A stretch of 64,000 bases of DNA from Acidimicrobiaceae bacterium (GCA_028819005.1 JAPPMP010000024.1:16903-80902); one strand, 5' to 3'. Shown: positions 35,319 to 46,307, numbered from the stretch's first letter. Notes: generated by a model not told the origin, from the sequence alone. Translations and numbers: made by a program.

Positions 35319-35471
35319 CAAGGGCCTCTCAGAGATTTTCGCCGCCCCGACCGATCCGGGCCGTGCATCTTCAAGGCTAGAGACAAACCGCCCAGCCGCC
35401 ACCGGGTTCGGTGGTCGGGTTCTGTTGATCTGGAGACCGCTGGAACGCGGGCCACTCGGCCTGGAGCCCGC

Positions 35472-36578
35472 CTACCCGGAGCTGAGCACTTCCTGAGTCT
35501 GGGGGTCGATCCAGCGGATCTGATGGGATGGGAAACGGATCCACAATTGCTCTCCAACCGTCACTCCGAACGTCGGGTGGGTCGAGACCTTCATCGGTTG
35601 CGCGTCCGACCCCGCCGACAAGAGGGTGACCGTCAGCAAGTTCTGAGCCCCGAGCGGCTCTACCACCTCGACACGGACCTTGAGCCCATCGCTCACAGGC
35701 GATTGCACGGCCTCCATGTTCTCGGCGCGGATTCCCAGGCGGATCGGCTTTCCCCCATACGCTCGCAGGGCCGGCAGCGCCGATCCCACGGTGAGCTTCT
35801 GGCCTGCCAATTCGACAGCAAGTCGGCCTTTGTCCTGCCTTACGACGCCATCGATGAAATTCATAGGGGGATTGCCTATGAAACCACCTACGAACTCGTT
35901 CGACGGGTCCTCGTAAACAACCGTGGGATGATCGACCTGTTGCAGGACGCCCTCCTTCATGACCGCGACCCGGTCGCCCATGCTCAATGCCTCGATCTGA
36001 TCATGAGTGACGTAGATCGTGGTGGCGTTGACCTCAGCCAACAGGCGCTTGAGCTCGGCGCGCATCTCCAGCCGCAGCAGCGCGTCGAGGTTGCTCAAAG
36101 GTTCGTCCATCAACAACACCTCGGCTTTCATCGCCAAGGCGCGGGCAACCGCGACCCGCTGTCGCTGACCGCCGCTCATTGCACTCGGTTTGCGGTCGAG
36201 CAGTTCTTCTATGTGCAGCAACGAAGCAGCCTCTTCGACCCGTTCTTGAATCACTTCTTTGGGGGTCTTGCTCATCCGCAGACCGAAGCCGATGTTGTTG
36301 CGGACTGACATGTGCGGAAAGATCGCGTAACTCTGGAACACCATGGAGATCTTGCGGTTCCCCGCAGGTACGTAGGTCACGTCGCGTCCATCGATCGTGA
36401 TGCGGCCCGAGTCCACCATCCCGAGCCCGGCGATTGCCCGCAACAACGTCGTCTTGCCGCAACCGCTCGGCCCTAGCAGCACCAGGAACTCGCCGTCGTC
36501 GACGGTCAGACTCACGTCGTCGATCGCGACCTTGCTTCCGAACGACTTGCTTGCACGCTCTACAACGATCTCAGACAC
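35472..36578 (-). CDS. sugar ABC transporter ATPase (MalK/UgpC type)
   Basis: 368 residues from a GTG with GAGGT upstream. Walker A GPSGCGKTT, Q-loop VFQSYAIFPHM, signature MSGGQRQRVAVARAL, Walker B VLLMDEPLSNLDA, H-loop YVTHDQIEALSM. The C-terminal 130 residues form the OB-type regulatory domain (IRLGIRAENMEAV) of the CUT1 class. It powers the importer whose permeases lie just upstream. The 153 bases between this gene and the lipoprotein gene hold nothing recognised. Confidence 0.92.
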   Translation of the reverse strand: MSEIVVERASKSFGSKVAIDDVSLTVDDGEFLVLLGPSGCGKTTLLRAIAGLGMVDSGRITIDGRDVTYVPAGNRKISMVFQSYAIFPHMSVRNNIGFGLRMSKTPKEVIQERVEEAASLLHIEELLDRKPSAMSGGQRQRVAVARALAMKAEVLLMDEPLSNLDALLRLEMRAELKRLLAEVNATTIYVTHDQIEALSMGDRVAVMKEGVLQQVDHPTVVYEDPSNEFVGGFIGNPPMNFIDGVVRQDKGRLAVELAGQKLTVGSALPALRAYGGKPIRLGIRAENMEAVQSPVSDGLKVRVEVVEPLGAQNLLTVTLLSAGSDAQPMKVSTHPTFGVTVGEQLWIRFPSHQIRWIDPQTQEVLSSG

Positions 36579-36626
36579 GGAACAGACCTCGTATTTCCGA
36601 GGAGCAGGGGGCGAAGGCTGCCGACC

Positions 36627-37514
36627 TCACTTCGTCACCTGGCTCCACATGTTGAACAGATAATTTCGGATGAAGAACATAAACACGATCGACGGAGCCA
36701 TCAAGAAGAACCCGCCGGCGAACTGATAGGCGTCGCTCGACTGCTGGAGTTGGACCAACAGCAGCGCGGGAAGCGTCCGGTTCTCCAAAGTGAGCACCCC
36801 AGCGGCGAAGACTTCGTTCCAGCTCAGGACGAACGCGAAAATAGAGCTGGCAGCGATTCCAGGCAGCGCGAGGGGCAGCACTATGTGCCAGAACGACTGG
36901 AGTGCAGACGCCCCGAACACCTGCCCTGCTTCTTCGAGTTCATGGGGGACACTGGCGAACACGCTGGCGATGATCAAAACCGACGTCGGCATTGTCAACG
37001 CGGTGTGCATGAACGCGAGACTGTAGAGGCTGTCGAAGATTCCGGCGCGAAGAAAGAACACGGCCAGCGGGATTGACAGCACCACGATCGGGAACGCCCG
37101 CACCGCCAGAATTCCGAGGCGCACAAGGTCCCGGCCGGGAAATATGTAACGGGCAATGGCGTAGCCCGCCGGCGCCGCCAGGATCGTTGACAACAACAGC
37201 GTGATGATCGCCACGATGAGGCTGTTCCAGAGCCCGTCGACAACGCCCGGCTGGTCGAGGAAGAATCGCACTGTGTCAGTAGAGAAGGGAATGAACGGCA
37301 GCACGCTCTTCGGATACGAGCGAACCGCCTCTCGGGTGGTGAACGCCATCGACGTCAAGAAGAACAAGGGGACGAGAATCCACAGAACGATGAGTCCGGC
37401 GCCCAGGTAGGTCCAGACCCGGCCCCGGTTCGCGCGCCGCTTCATGTTGCGGTGCAAGCGCTGGACTTCCGAAGAGTCCAGCGGCAAAAGAACGTCGAAC
37501 TTCCTCTCGGTCAT
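36627..37514 (-). CDS. sugar ABC transporter permease (MalG type)
   Basis: 295 residues, six predicted membrane helices (first at about residues 36-58). The cytoplasmic EAA loop is EEAGQVFGASALQSFWHIVLP, cut at its conserved Gly. The N-terminal 35 residues are cytoplasmic and charged. It overlaps the MalF-type permease by 4 bases (ATGA), and the ATPase follows 48 bases downstream. It forms half of the membrane channel of a CUT1-type carbohydrate importer. Confidence 0.9.
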   Translation of the reverse strand: MTERKFDVLLPLDSSEVQRLHRNMKRRANRGRVWTYLGAGLIVLWILVPLFFLTSMAFTTREAVRSYPKSVLPFIPFSTDTVRFFLDQPGVVDGLWNSLIVAIITLLLSTILAAPAGYAIARYIFPGRDLVRLGILAVRAFPIVVLSIPLAVFFLRAGIFDSLYSLAFMHTALTMPTSVLIIASVFASVPHELEEAGQVFGASALQSFWHIVLPLALPGIAASSIFAFVLSWNEVFAAGVLTLENRTLPALLLVQLQQSSDAYQFAGGFFLMAPSIVFMFFIRNYLFNMWSQVTK

Positions 37515-38935
37515 CTTTCGATCTCCGTGTCGGTGCGGACGGTACGCAGGTAGAAGAAGGCACTGGCCAGCGACAACACCATCACAAACAGCGCGTAGGC
37601 AGCGGCGACGTTGTTGTTGCGGAAGTCGGCGTACTGACGGAAGGTCTCATTGGTCAGAACCGTCACCGTGTCGCCGCCTCCGAGAGCAATCACCACCGCG
37701 AACACCTGCAGGGCGAGGATCGTCCGCAAGATCAGCGCGACTTGAACGCTCGGCCTCAGCAGTGGAAGCATCACGTAACGCACCCGTTGCCAATATGACG
37801 CTCCGAACAATTCAGCTGCTTCGAGGTTTTCGTCGGGAATCGCTTGGAGCCCTGAAACAAGGATCACCATCACGATCGATGTGGATCGCCAAATCTCTGC
37901 CACGACGATCGCGAGGATGATCCAGTTGCGCGTCTGCGAACTGAGGAACACATGGGGAGAGTCGATGATTCCGAGACCTTCGAGAACTGAGTTCAAGAGG
38001 CCGTTGCCGGTGAAGACCGAGAAGAACAGAGTGCCGACGGCCAAGTCGCTCATTCCCATGGGAATCGTGAATACGTAGAGGAACCACGAGTTGAACTTGA
38101 GCCGTGCGTGGATCACCAACGACATGAGCAGCGCCAGAGCGAACTGCGCGGGAATGATCAGAACGAGCAGAAGAAGCGTGGTCCGCCAAGCAGGATCAAA
38201 GAAGCGGTCATTGAACATCTTCTTGATGAACTCGGTCGTGAACTCTCCGGCGGACCCTCGATCGATCCGACCCGTTACTTCATCTCCGAAGACCTGGATG
38301 AATCGCGACGGCGCCCAACCCTGGGCAGACTCGCCGGGATCTGTGCCGCGGACATTGAACCAGACTTCAAGGATCGCGACCTCCACGATCGCGGCGGGGG
38401 CGCGTGGTTCAACGAAGGCAACCTCCGTCCCACCTTCGCCCGGACCGTCTCGCAGCGTTGTTCGGGGATCATCCGGTTCGCCGAGCTTCGGCCTGACCGT
38501 GCCGCTCAGCGGAGTGCCGTCGGGACCCTCCTCCCGTACACGGATGCGCGATTCGGGAGCCCAGCCGTCCACGGTGGTGCCGTCGGGTTGAGTGACCGCA
38601 ACTCGGAACCACGTTTCAGTGAGCAGGTCAGTCGCATCGGCGTCGGTGAGAAGATTGCCCTGCCTTCCCAGGACTTCGACCGTGACTCCCTGCGAGAGGC
38701 GACCGGACTCTGAGTCCTTCAGGCTAGGCCCTTCTCGCAACGGCAAAACCGCTTCATCGTCCCAGATGGAGAGCCGCAGACCCTCATACATCGGATAAGC
38801 GAAGAAGAACCCGAGGAAGATCAGGACTGGCGCGACGAGCATGTAGGGAGTCGCCGCCCGCCGAATGTCACGCAGTCTGCTCTTCTGCGCCTGCGGAATC
38901 TGTTCGCTAGACGAAGCTGGGGTGATCAAGTTCAA
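37511..38935 (-). CDS. sugar ABC transporter permease (MalF type) with SH3-like insert
   Basis: 474 residues, longer than the usual ~300. Helix 1 is TPYMLVAPVLIFLGFFFAYP (about residues 29-48). Helix 2 begins only at about residue 250 (RTTLLLLVLIIPAQFALALL). Between them lies an extracytoplasmic insert with two similar SH3-like repeats, each ending TWFRVAVTQPDGTTVDGWAP or VWFNVRGTDPGESAQGWAPS. The EAA loop AAELFGASYWQRVRYVMLP is near residue 385. E. coli MalF also has an enlarged periplasmic loop, but of a different fold. The insert may contact the binding protein or the cell wall. Confidence 0.88.
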   Translation of the reverse strand: MNLITPASSSEQIPQAQKSRLRDIRRAATPYMLVAPVLIFLGFFFAYPMYEGLRLSIWDDEAVLPLREGPSLKDSESGRLSQGVTVEVLGRQGNLLTDADATDLLTETWFRVAVTQPDGTTVDGWAPESRIRVREEGPDGTPLSGTVRPKLGEPDDPRTTLRDGPGEGGTEVAFVEPRAPAAIVEVAILEVWFNVRGTDPGESAQGWAPSRFIQVFGDEVTGRIDRGSAGEFTTEFIKKMFNDRFFDPAWRTTLLLLVLIIPAQFALALLMSLVIHARLKFNSWFLYVFTIPMGMSDLAVGTLFFSVFTGNGLLNSVLEGLGIIDSPHVFLSSQTRNWIILAIVVAEIWRSTSIVMVILVSGLQAIPDENLEAAELFGASYWQRVRYVMLPLLRPSVQVALILRTILALQVFAVVIALGGGDTVTVLTNETFRQYADFRNNNVAAAYALFVMVLSLASAFFYLRTVRTDTEIER

Positions 38936-38964
38936 CGGGGTCCACTATCGCACAAAGGACCCTG

Positions 38965-39000
38965 GCGTTCCCGGTGCGCCGACATGCGCACCGGGAACGC
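38965..39000. repeat. 15-bp stem-loop between binding-protein and permease genes
   Basis: GCGTTCCCGGTGCGC and its exact complement with a 6-base loop (CGACAT) lie in the 100-base gap between the solute-binding protein gene and the first permease gene. With no T-run it is more likely an mRNA processing or stability element, or a leaky terminator that lets the binding protein be made in excess. Confidence 0.7.
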
Positions 39001-39035
39001 TTTGGGAGGGGACCGTCAGTAGTGGGTCGGGTGTG

Positions 39036-40487
<1,452 letters not shown>

Positions 40488-40512
40488 CAGGTTCTCCTCT
40501 TGGATCTTGCAA

Positions 40513-40582
40513 CCCACCGACATCGGTGGGACTTGTTCCCCCAACGTTTTCGGGATGTCAATCCTCAACGTTTCGGAAGTGA
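40513..40582. promoter_or_regulatory. 5' region of the binding-protein gene: hairpin and LacI-like site
   Basis: The 198-base gap before the binding-protein gene holds a 7-bp hairpin (CCCACCG-ACAT-CGGTGGG, 40513-40530) close to the ribosome site and, further up, CAACGTTTCGGAAGTG (40566-40581). The latter shares GTTTCGGAA with the palindrome upstream of the alpha-mannosidase gene, so it is a candidate second site for the LacI-type regulator. Confidence 0.4.
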
Positions 40583-40685
40583 TGGCCAATTTAGACATTG
40601 ATCCGTGTTGGCGTCAACTCATCCACAACCGAAACTCGTCAGACGCCGCTTTCGCGGTCAGTGGTGAAACGCCTCGAAGATTCGC

Positions 40686-43376
40686 TTACTCCGAGGTCTG
40701 GTGTGCTAGGAGCTCAGCGACGTAATCGTAGATTCGGCGCTGGATCCTGAGATCGTTCAACGATCGCCCCAGTTCGGCGATCACAGGAACCGGGGCGTCG
40801 GGCAGGCTCACTTCGGCCTCAGGACACTCGAGCCGGAGCCGGTTGAACGCTGCTGACAACGCCAATTCCCGACTCTCGCGTTCGTTGACCAACACCTGAT
40901 GGAGAACAAGGTGGTATGCGTCGCCGGTCAATTCTCCCAGCGACTCCCGCAAGTCGGCCGCCTCGTCCCACAACTGAAGAGACTTTTCCTGCAGGGCCTC
41001 GACAATGCTCTCGTCGGGGAGCGAACGCGACCTGCCGCCGCGGTCTGCCGCGAACCCGTGCATCATCACTGAAACCTCGGCTGGAATGCCATTGAGGCTC
41101 TCGAGGATCACAGGAAGCTCGACGATCTCGCGAGCTCCGACCTCTGTGCCGGCCAGCGTCTTCGGCAGTCCCGCCGGATTGTAGAAGCGAGCCAACGGGC
41201 CGTCGGCTCCGAAGCGGAGCGCGGTGATCGGCAAATTGCACCGCAACGGCTCCCATCGAGTGCATGTTCCCTCACTTCCGACAACCTCAACTGCTATGGG
41301 CGGATTGCGAAACGACTCGCACAGGGCAGCGAACTCGTCCGAATCGGGCGGCGCATCGACCACAGAGACCCCGAGTTCGTGCCGAGTTGCTCTCTCGCAT
41401 CGCGCTCCCGGAACATACATCGAAGGGCCTGCATCGCCTGCGCGTCCTTGCAATCCTGTCTTGGCGAGCCACTCGACGCTGCGCCGTAGCGCAATAGCGA
41501 TCTCGCCGTCGTCGCCGACGCGATACGCCCGCAAGCCCCTCGCATGCACAATCACCGAGCGGCCATTTTCAAACGAAGCAACAAAGTCCTGAAACGGAAA
41601 AGTCGCAACCTCATCAACCTCGCGCTGCCCCATGAGAACCCGTGCAAGTCCAGCGTCGATCTCATGACCGAACAACTCCGTGTCGATCGCCTCACGTTGC
41701 ACAACATCGAAAGGCATCCCGGCTAGCACCGTCCCGGTCTGGCCCGGGGAGAAGAGCAACTCCGCGATGTAATCCGTGCCGCTACTGTCGATATCGATCT
41801 GAAGTTCGACCGTTTTTGTGTGGCTGAATCGAAACCGCATCGAAACGTGAATCTCTCCAGCCGGCCAATCCGCCTTCAACTCGATGAGGAGAACGACGTC
41901 GAGATCACTTGCGGATTCAACCTCAGCATGCATCACTCGCCCGAGTGCCAACCGCTCTCTCGGCTCGCTCGAATACGTGTCGCCCACATCGCGGTGCACG
42001 CTAAGGGGTCCGATGACCACACCACCGATGTCTATGGTGCCGTTGTCACCGACGGTCACGGACCCGAAAGGGCTTTTGACCTCGTCCAAAGGGATACCAG
42101 GAGAGTTTGTGAAGCGCTCCACCGCAGAGACAGGCGCCAAGCCGAGGCCTTCGGACTCGAAGGCCATGACTTCCTGGCCCACCCTTAAGCTTCCCGAACG
42201 CGCAAATGGTGTGCTCGACAACACATAGCGCCCGTCCTGCATTCCTCTCGCCAACCATCTGATCGAGCGTTCGGCGTCTTGCTTCAGCTCGTCGAGAAGC
42301 CGACGATAGGAACGCTCCATCCGCTCGTGGACGGGATCGACGCTCACACCGCAGATGCAGTCGTGGATCACATTTCGCAAGAGTTCTCGGTCCCACTGGT
42401 CGTACTGCTCTGAACGGTATGGAGCGCCACAGGCAGCGGCGAGCGTCGCCAACGGTTCGCAGACCCGGTGCAACGCGTGTTCGACATCGGCATGCAGAAC
42501 CTTCAAGTAGGTCCTTGTCGACAGGGTCCCGGGAAACGTCGAGCCATACTTCCCCGACAGCAGTTCCCCGTCGATCTTCGGGGCGGAAGTTGAATATTCG
42601 GCAACAGCACGTGCGTAGTCCTCGGGCGAAGACTCGACCAGATCAACTGCGTCCCAACGCTCGCCGCTCTCACGATAGATGGTGAAGGGGTCCTCGGGTT
42701 CGGTTTCAAGGTCATATCCGTCGAAGAGCGGAATGGGCAGCCCGCGGTAGTACTCGACGAGCTTGTCGTACTCGCCCTGAAGTCGCCGCGTGGCGAGCGA
42801 TTTGGTCCGTGAGATTCCATACAGGTTGCGATACCCCCCGAAGAGGTTGATCGCGGCAATCTCGGTACCGTCGGGCGACGCCCAATTGAAAACCGGCTCC
42901 AGTTCGGGCACGCCGCGCCACACGTACGCGGTTGAAACCCCGAACATCGCAAGAATCTGCGGTGCTTGGGAAATATGGCCGAAGGTGTCGACCAACCACG
43001 CTGTCTGAGTCTTGCCACCGTAGCGAGCGGCGTCGGTGGTGCCGGCACTTGTGTTGCGCACCAGCAGTTCACCGCTGGCCATTCGCCAATCCGGCTGACT
43101 GTAGAGCGGGCCGATACCGAGTACGCCGGCGCTCACCAACCGCGCAACCAATGCCTCGTATTTCGGCTGGGTTCGAAGCAGATCTTCGAGCGCGAGCGTC
43201 TGGCCGTCGAACAAGTACTGATAGCTGGGATTGGCCTTTTGGAGTTCATCAATTGCGTCGATCAACTCGGGGATCCACTTGGTCGTGTACTCCTCGGTCA
43301 AAAACCACTCGCGATCCCAGTGGGTGTGGTTGATGATGTGCACTGATCTCGATTGTTCGGGGGAGAGTTCGGTCAT
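40686..43376 (-). CDS. alpha-mannosidase (GH38)
   Basis: 896 residues, the usual size for bacterial GH38. The zinc and substrate motif is INHTHWDREWF (residues 15-25), with the nucleophile Asp at 130 in AWLVDTFGHISQAP, then ELLRNVIHDCICGVSVDPVH with another metal-site histidine. No signal peptide is present, so it acts in the cytoplasm on imported manno-oligosaccharides or glycan fragments. It lies between the LacI-type regulator and the ABC importer, all on the minus strand, with a LacI-like palindrome just upstream. Confidence 0.92.
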   Translation of the reverse strand: MTELSPEQSRSVHIINHTHWDREWFLTEEYTTKWIPELIDAIDELQKANPSYQYLFDGQTLALEDLLRTQPKYEALVARLVSAGVLGIGPLYSQPDWRMASGELLVRNTSAGTTDAARYGGKTQTAWLVDTFGHISQAPQILAMFGVSTAYVWRGVPELEPVFNWASPDGTEIAAINLFGGYRNLYGISRTKSLATRRLQGEYDKLVEYYRGLPIPLFDGYDLETEPEDPFTIYRESGERWDAVDLVESSPEDYARAVAEYSTSAPKIDGELLSGKYGSTFPGTLSTRTYLKVLHADVEHALHRVCEPLATLAAACGAPYRSEQYDQWDRELLRNVIHDCICGVSVDPVHERMERSYRRLLDELKQDAERSIRWLARGMQDGRYVLSSTPFARSGSLRVGQEVMAFESEGLGLAPVSAVERFTNSPGIPLDEVKSPFGSVTVGDNGTIDIGGVVIGPLSVHRDVGDTYSSEPRERLALGRVMHAEVESASDLDVVLLIELKADWPAGEIHVSMRFRFSHTKTVELQIDIDSSGTDYIAELLFSPGQTGTVLAGMPFDVVQREAIDTELFGHEIDAGLARVLMGQREVDEVATFPFQDFVASFENGRSVIVHARGLRAYRVGDDGEIAIALRRSVEWLAKTGLQGRAGDAGPSMYVPGARCERATRHELGVSVVDAPPDSDEFAALCESFRNPPIAVEVVGSEGTCTRWEPLRCNLPITALRFGADGPLARFYNPAGLPKTLAGTEVGAREIVELPVILESLNGIPAEVSVMMHGFAADRGGRSRSLPDESIVEALQEKSLQLWDEAADLRESLGELTGDAYHLVLHQVLVNERESRELALSAAFNRLRLECPEAEVSLPDAPVPVIAELGRSLNDLRIQRRIYDYVAELLAHQTSE

Positions 43377-43427
43377 GCGCAGACGGGCTTTCGCTGCTTC
43401 TCATGATCGGGCGTCCAGATTTCCATA

Positions 43428-43442
43428 AGGTTTCGGAAACCT
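43428..43442. promoter_or_regulatory. LacI-type operator palindrome before the alpha-mannosidase gene
   Basis: AGGTTTCGGAAACCT is a perfect 15-bp palindrome with a central G, 52 bases upstream of the mannosidase start. Related GTTTCG half-sites occur at 43464-43473, at 40566-40581 and at the start of the lacI-type gene itself (about 44517-44531). Confidence 0.6.
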
Positions 43443-43482
43443 AGGGCTTGCACGGTGGCCTGTCAACGTTTCGCTCTCGGAC

Positions 43483-44517
43483 CTACCGGACAGGGCCCGT
43501 CGAGTCCCTCACGACGATCTCGCCTTCAAGCAGTACTTGAGGGTTCGCTTCAGAGGTCTCGTCGACCAAGTCGAGGAGTTGAAGACACAGGGTCTCGCCC
43601 ACGATTCGCGGTGATCGGCGAACGGTGGTCAAACCTGGCGTCGCGTAGCGTCCGGCGATGATGTCGTCGAAGCCGGTGACGCTCAGCTCTTCAGGCACAC
43701 GTATGCCCGCGTCTCGAGCCGCGCCGAGAACCCCGAGCGCCAACAGATCATTCTGCGCCACAATGGCCGTTGGCCGATCACTTCTCCGGAAGAGCTTTTG
43801 CGCAGCGGTGTAGCCGGAGTCCTCGTCGAAATCGGCTTCGACGATCAGATCGGGATCAACCGCAATGCCGAGGCCGGTAACGGCGTTCTCGAAAGAGAGG
43901 AAGCGATGGTGCGACATGCTGAAGCGAGCCGGTTCGATGATGCAGGCGATCCGACGATGTCCGAATGCCACGAGGTGCTCAACGATCGGACTCATGACGT
44001 GGTCGACGTCGTCAACGAACGGGAAGTCGGGATTGTCGCAGCCTCGACCGAACGCAACGAACGGGAAGTCAGCCTCAGCAAGAAAGCCGATACGGGGATC
44101 GTCAACCTCGGTACGAACAAGCACGAAGCCGTCGACTTGCCTCCAGACGAGGGCCTGCTCGTAATTCTTGAAATCACTCGCAGGAGCGACGCCCACGGTC
44201 AACCGAACCTCGACCTGCTTGGCGGTCGCGGTCGCAACCAGCCCGGACAAGAGCTCGGCAAAGAACGCATTGCTGAAATGGAGTTCGCTCTGGGGCAGCA
44301 CGAGACCAATGGCGTCGGCCCGGACAGAACCGGTCTTGAGTCGACGTGCTTCCAGATTCGGGACATAGCCGAGTTCGGCGGCCACCGCGCGGGCTCGTTC
44401 CTTGGTTTTCTCCGCAACATCCCATTTGTCGTTCAGTGCCCGTGAAGTCTGCGTGACCGACATGCCCAATTCCCTTGCAACGTCATGGAGGGTCACTCTG
44501 CCATTCGCGGGGTCCAT
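43483..44517 (-). CDS. LacI-family transcriptional regulator
   Basis: 344 residues from ATG 44517; the track's earlier start adds 27 unlikely residues. The helix-turn-helix is VTLHDVARELGMSVTQTSRA followed by LGYVPNLEARRLKTG (hinge). The sugar-binding domain follows (IGLVLPQSELHFSNAFFAEL, TAIVAQNDLLALGVLGAARD, ELSVTGFDDIIAGRYATPGL). It should repress the alpha-mannosidase and ABC transporter genes downstream until a sugar binds. CGTTTCGGTTATG at its own start resembles a half-site, so it may also repress itself. Confidence 0.92.
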   Translation of the reverse strand: MDPANGRVTLHDVARELGMSVTQTSRALNDKWDVAEKTKERARAVAAELGYVPNLEARRLKTGSVRADAIGLVLPQSELHFSNAFFAELLSGLVATATAKQVEVRLTVGVAPASDFKNYEQALVWRQVDGFVLVRTEVDDPRIGFLAEADFPFVAFGRGCDNPDFPFVDDVDHVMSPIVEHLVAFGHRRIACIIEPARFSMSHHRFLSFENAVTGLGIAVDPDLIVEADFDEDSGYTAAQKLFRRSDRPTAIVAQNDLLALGVLGAARDAGIRVPEELSVTGFDDIIAGRYATPGLTTVRRSPRIVGETLCLQLLDLVDETSEANPQVLLEGEIVVRDSTGPVR

Positions 44518-44651
44518 AACCGAAACGCTACCAGCGCGCCCACAGGTCTCTTGTCTCTGCTTGCCTCTGTTTGTCTCTCTTGTTCTCGTCTCATGCACGG
44601 TGGTCTCAGGGAGGGATAGCGGGCATGTGAAGCGCTCGCTACGGTTGGGAG

Positions 44652-45446
44652 ATGGAACAGGTCGAGCCGCGTCGTGTCCTGCTGGCAGGCGACACTCACG
44701 GCAACGGTCGTTGGGTCGGCGCCCTCTGCAAGTTGGCCCAGCAGCACCGATGCGAGGTGATCCTGCAACTCGGCGACTTCGGCTATTGGCCCCACACCTC
44801 CAAGGGGCGCCGCTTCCTGGACCAAGTCGACAGGCACGCTGAACGCTATGGGATCAGTGGTTTCTACTGGATCGACGGAAACCACGAAAACCACGACATG
44901 CTGGCCGCCGAGGAAGCCGACGACGACGGATTCGCCACCATCCGCGACCGTTGCCGTTACGCACCGCGCGGTCATCGCTGGCGTTGGGGCCAGGTCGATT
45001 TCGGGGCACTCGGCGGCGCTTTCTCGATGGATCACCATTACCGCGTCGAGGGTGTGAACTGGTGGGCTGGCGAGATGCTCGCCGATGCCGATGTGACGCG
45101 TCTGGGCGACGGTCCGCTCGACGTGCTGTTGTGCCATGATGCACCCGAGGGTGCGCCGATCCGAGAATTCGAGCTTCGGCCACGCGATGCATTGCTGTGC
45201 TTGCAAGTACGCGAGCGCATCCTGCAGGCAGTGAAGACCACGAGGCCCAAGCTGGTGGTTCATGGCCACTGGCACCGCCGAAGCAGCAGCGAATTGACTT
45301 GGGCCGTCGCCGGCGATGAGGGTTCACGCAGGTTGTCCACACAGGTGGAGGGATTGGCTGCTGACAAGCAGGGCGATCATCGAGCTTGGGCGATCCTGGA
45401 AGTCGACCCCCTCAACTTCATCGACGGTGAAGCGCGAGTATCGTAA
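44652..45446 (+). CDS. metallophosphoesterase
   Basis: 264 residues. The five calcineurin-type metal motifs are visible: LLAGDTHGN, LQLGDFGYWP, IDGNHENHDM, LLCHDAPEG and VVHGHWHRRS. Substrate unknown; relatives include phosphoprotein, nucleotide and phosphodiester hydrolases. TACGGT ends 6 bases before the ATG, so translation is probably leaderless (GGGAG abuts the ATG and is too close to serve as a ribosome site). It lies divergent from the LacI-type gene and 40 bases before the SDR gene. Confidence 0.87.
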   Translation: MEQVEPRRVLLAGDTHGNGRWVGALCKLAQQHRCEVILQLGDFGYWPHTSKGRRFLDQVDRHAERYGISGFYWIDGNHENHDMLAAEEADDDGFATIRDRCRYAPRGHRWRWGQVDFGALGGAFSMDHHYRVEGVNWWAGEMLADADVTRLGDGPLDVLLCHDAPEGAPIREFELRPRDALLCLQVRERILQAVKTTRPKLVVHGHWHRRSSSELTWAVAGDEGSRRLSTQVEGLAADKQGDHRAWAILEVDPLNFIDGEARVS

Positions 45447-45486
45447 GCGCACTCCGACCACCGACAGATGCTGGAGAATGCTCCCC

Positions 45487-46305
45487 ATGCCTCAAGGTTC
45501 AGATTATCCGTCGCTAGCGAACAAGACCGTGCTGGTTACGGGTGCGGGAGCCGGGATCGGTCGGGCAATCGCGCGGCGATTCGCCGCGGCGGGCGCCAAG
45601 GTAGCCGTCAACGATGTGGACGCAGGACGGGTCGACCGTGCTGTAGCCGAGATCGTCGCCGACGGCGGTGAGGCGACCGGGGCGCCTGCCGACGTCTCCG
45701 ACTCCACGGAGGTCGACTCCATGGTCGACGAGATCATCGAAGCCCACGGCACGATCGACGTGCTGATCAACAACGCCGGACTCGTCAGTCCGATGCTGCA
45801 CTTCTTTGAAGCAGACGAGGCCTGGTGGCGTCGAATCATCGACGTCAACCTCACAGGCCACTTTCTGGTGTCGCATCCCGTCGCTCGCATCATGGCTCGC
45901 AACGGAGGCGGTTGCATTGTCAACATGAGCTCTGGCGGCGCCACCAACGCGCACAGAGCCTTCACCGCCTATGACGCGGCAAAGGGCGGCGTCGAAGCGC
46001 TGACCAGGGCGATGGCACTCGATCTCGGTCCCTACAACATTCGCGTCAACGCACTGATGCCCGGTTCCATCGACACCACGGGCATGTCACTGGACGACCG
46101 GAAACTGAGAGGCGAGAACGTGCCGCTGGGACGGATCGGCGAGGTCGGCGACATGACCGGGGCAGCTCTGTTTCTGGCGTCTGACGACGCCGGCTACATC
46201 ACCGGAGATGTGATCAAAATCGATGGCGGGATGACAGCGCAGCAGCGTTCCGCCACCGTCGACATCATGTTGCCGTCGGACTTTCCCGAACTCGAAGATC
46301 TCTAG
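45487..46305 (+). CDS. short-chain dehydrogenase/reductase
   Basis: 272 residues from ATG 45487, which has GGAGA 9 bases upstream (an ATG at 45478 is also in frame). Classical SDR: VLVTGAGAGIGRAIARRFA (NAD(P) binding), DVLINNAGLVSP (NNAG), the catalytic Ser in IVNMSSGGATN, and the YxxxK in FTAYDAAKGGVEAL. Asp in VAVNDVDAGR favours NAD over NADP. It is 2 bases from the next gene, an FAD oxidoreductase, so the two probably serve one catabolic pathway. Confidence 0.88.
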   Translation: MPQGSDYPSLANKTVLVTGAGAGIGRAIARRFAAAGAKVAVNDVDAGRVDRAVAEIVADGGEATGAPADVSDSTEVDSMVDEIIEAHGTIDVLINNAGLVSPMLHFFEADEAWWRRIIDVNLTGHFLVSHPVARIMARNGGGCIVNMSSGGATNAHRAFTAYDAAKGGVEALTRAMALDLGPYNIRVNALMPGSIDTTGMSLDDRKLRGENVPLGRIGEVGDMTGAALFLASDDAGYITGDVIKIDGGMTAQQRSATVDIMLPSDFPELEDL

Positions 46306-46307
46306 TC

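Noticed and set aside
34392-35471. Possible cobalamin riboswitch for the cobUTS genes
   Set aside because: I looked in the gaps before cobU and before the lipoprotein gene and found no B12-box-like or matching conserved core.
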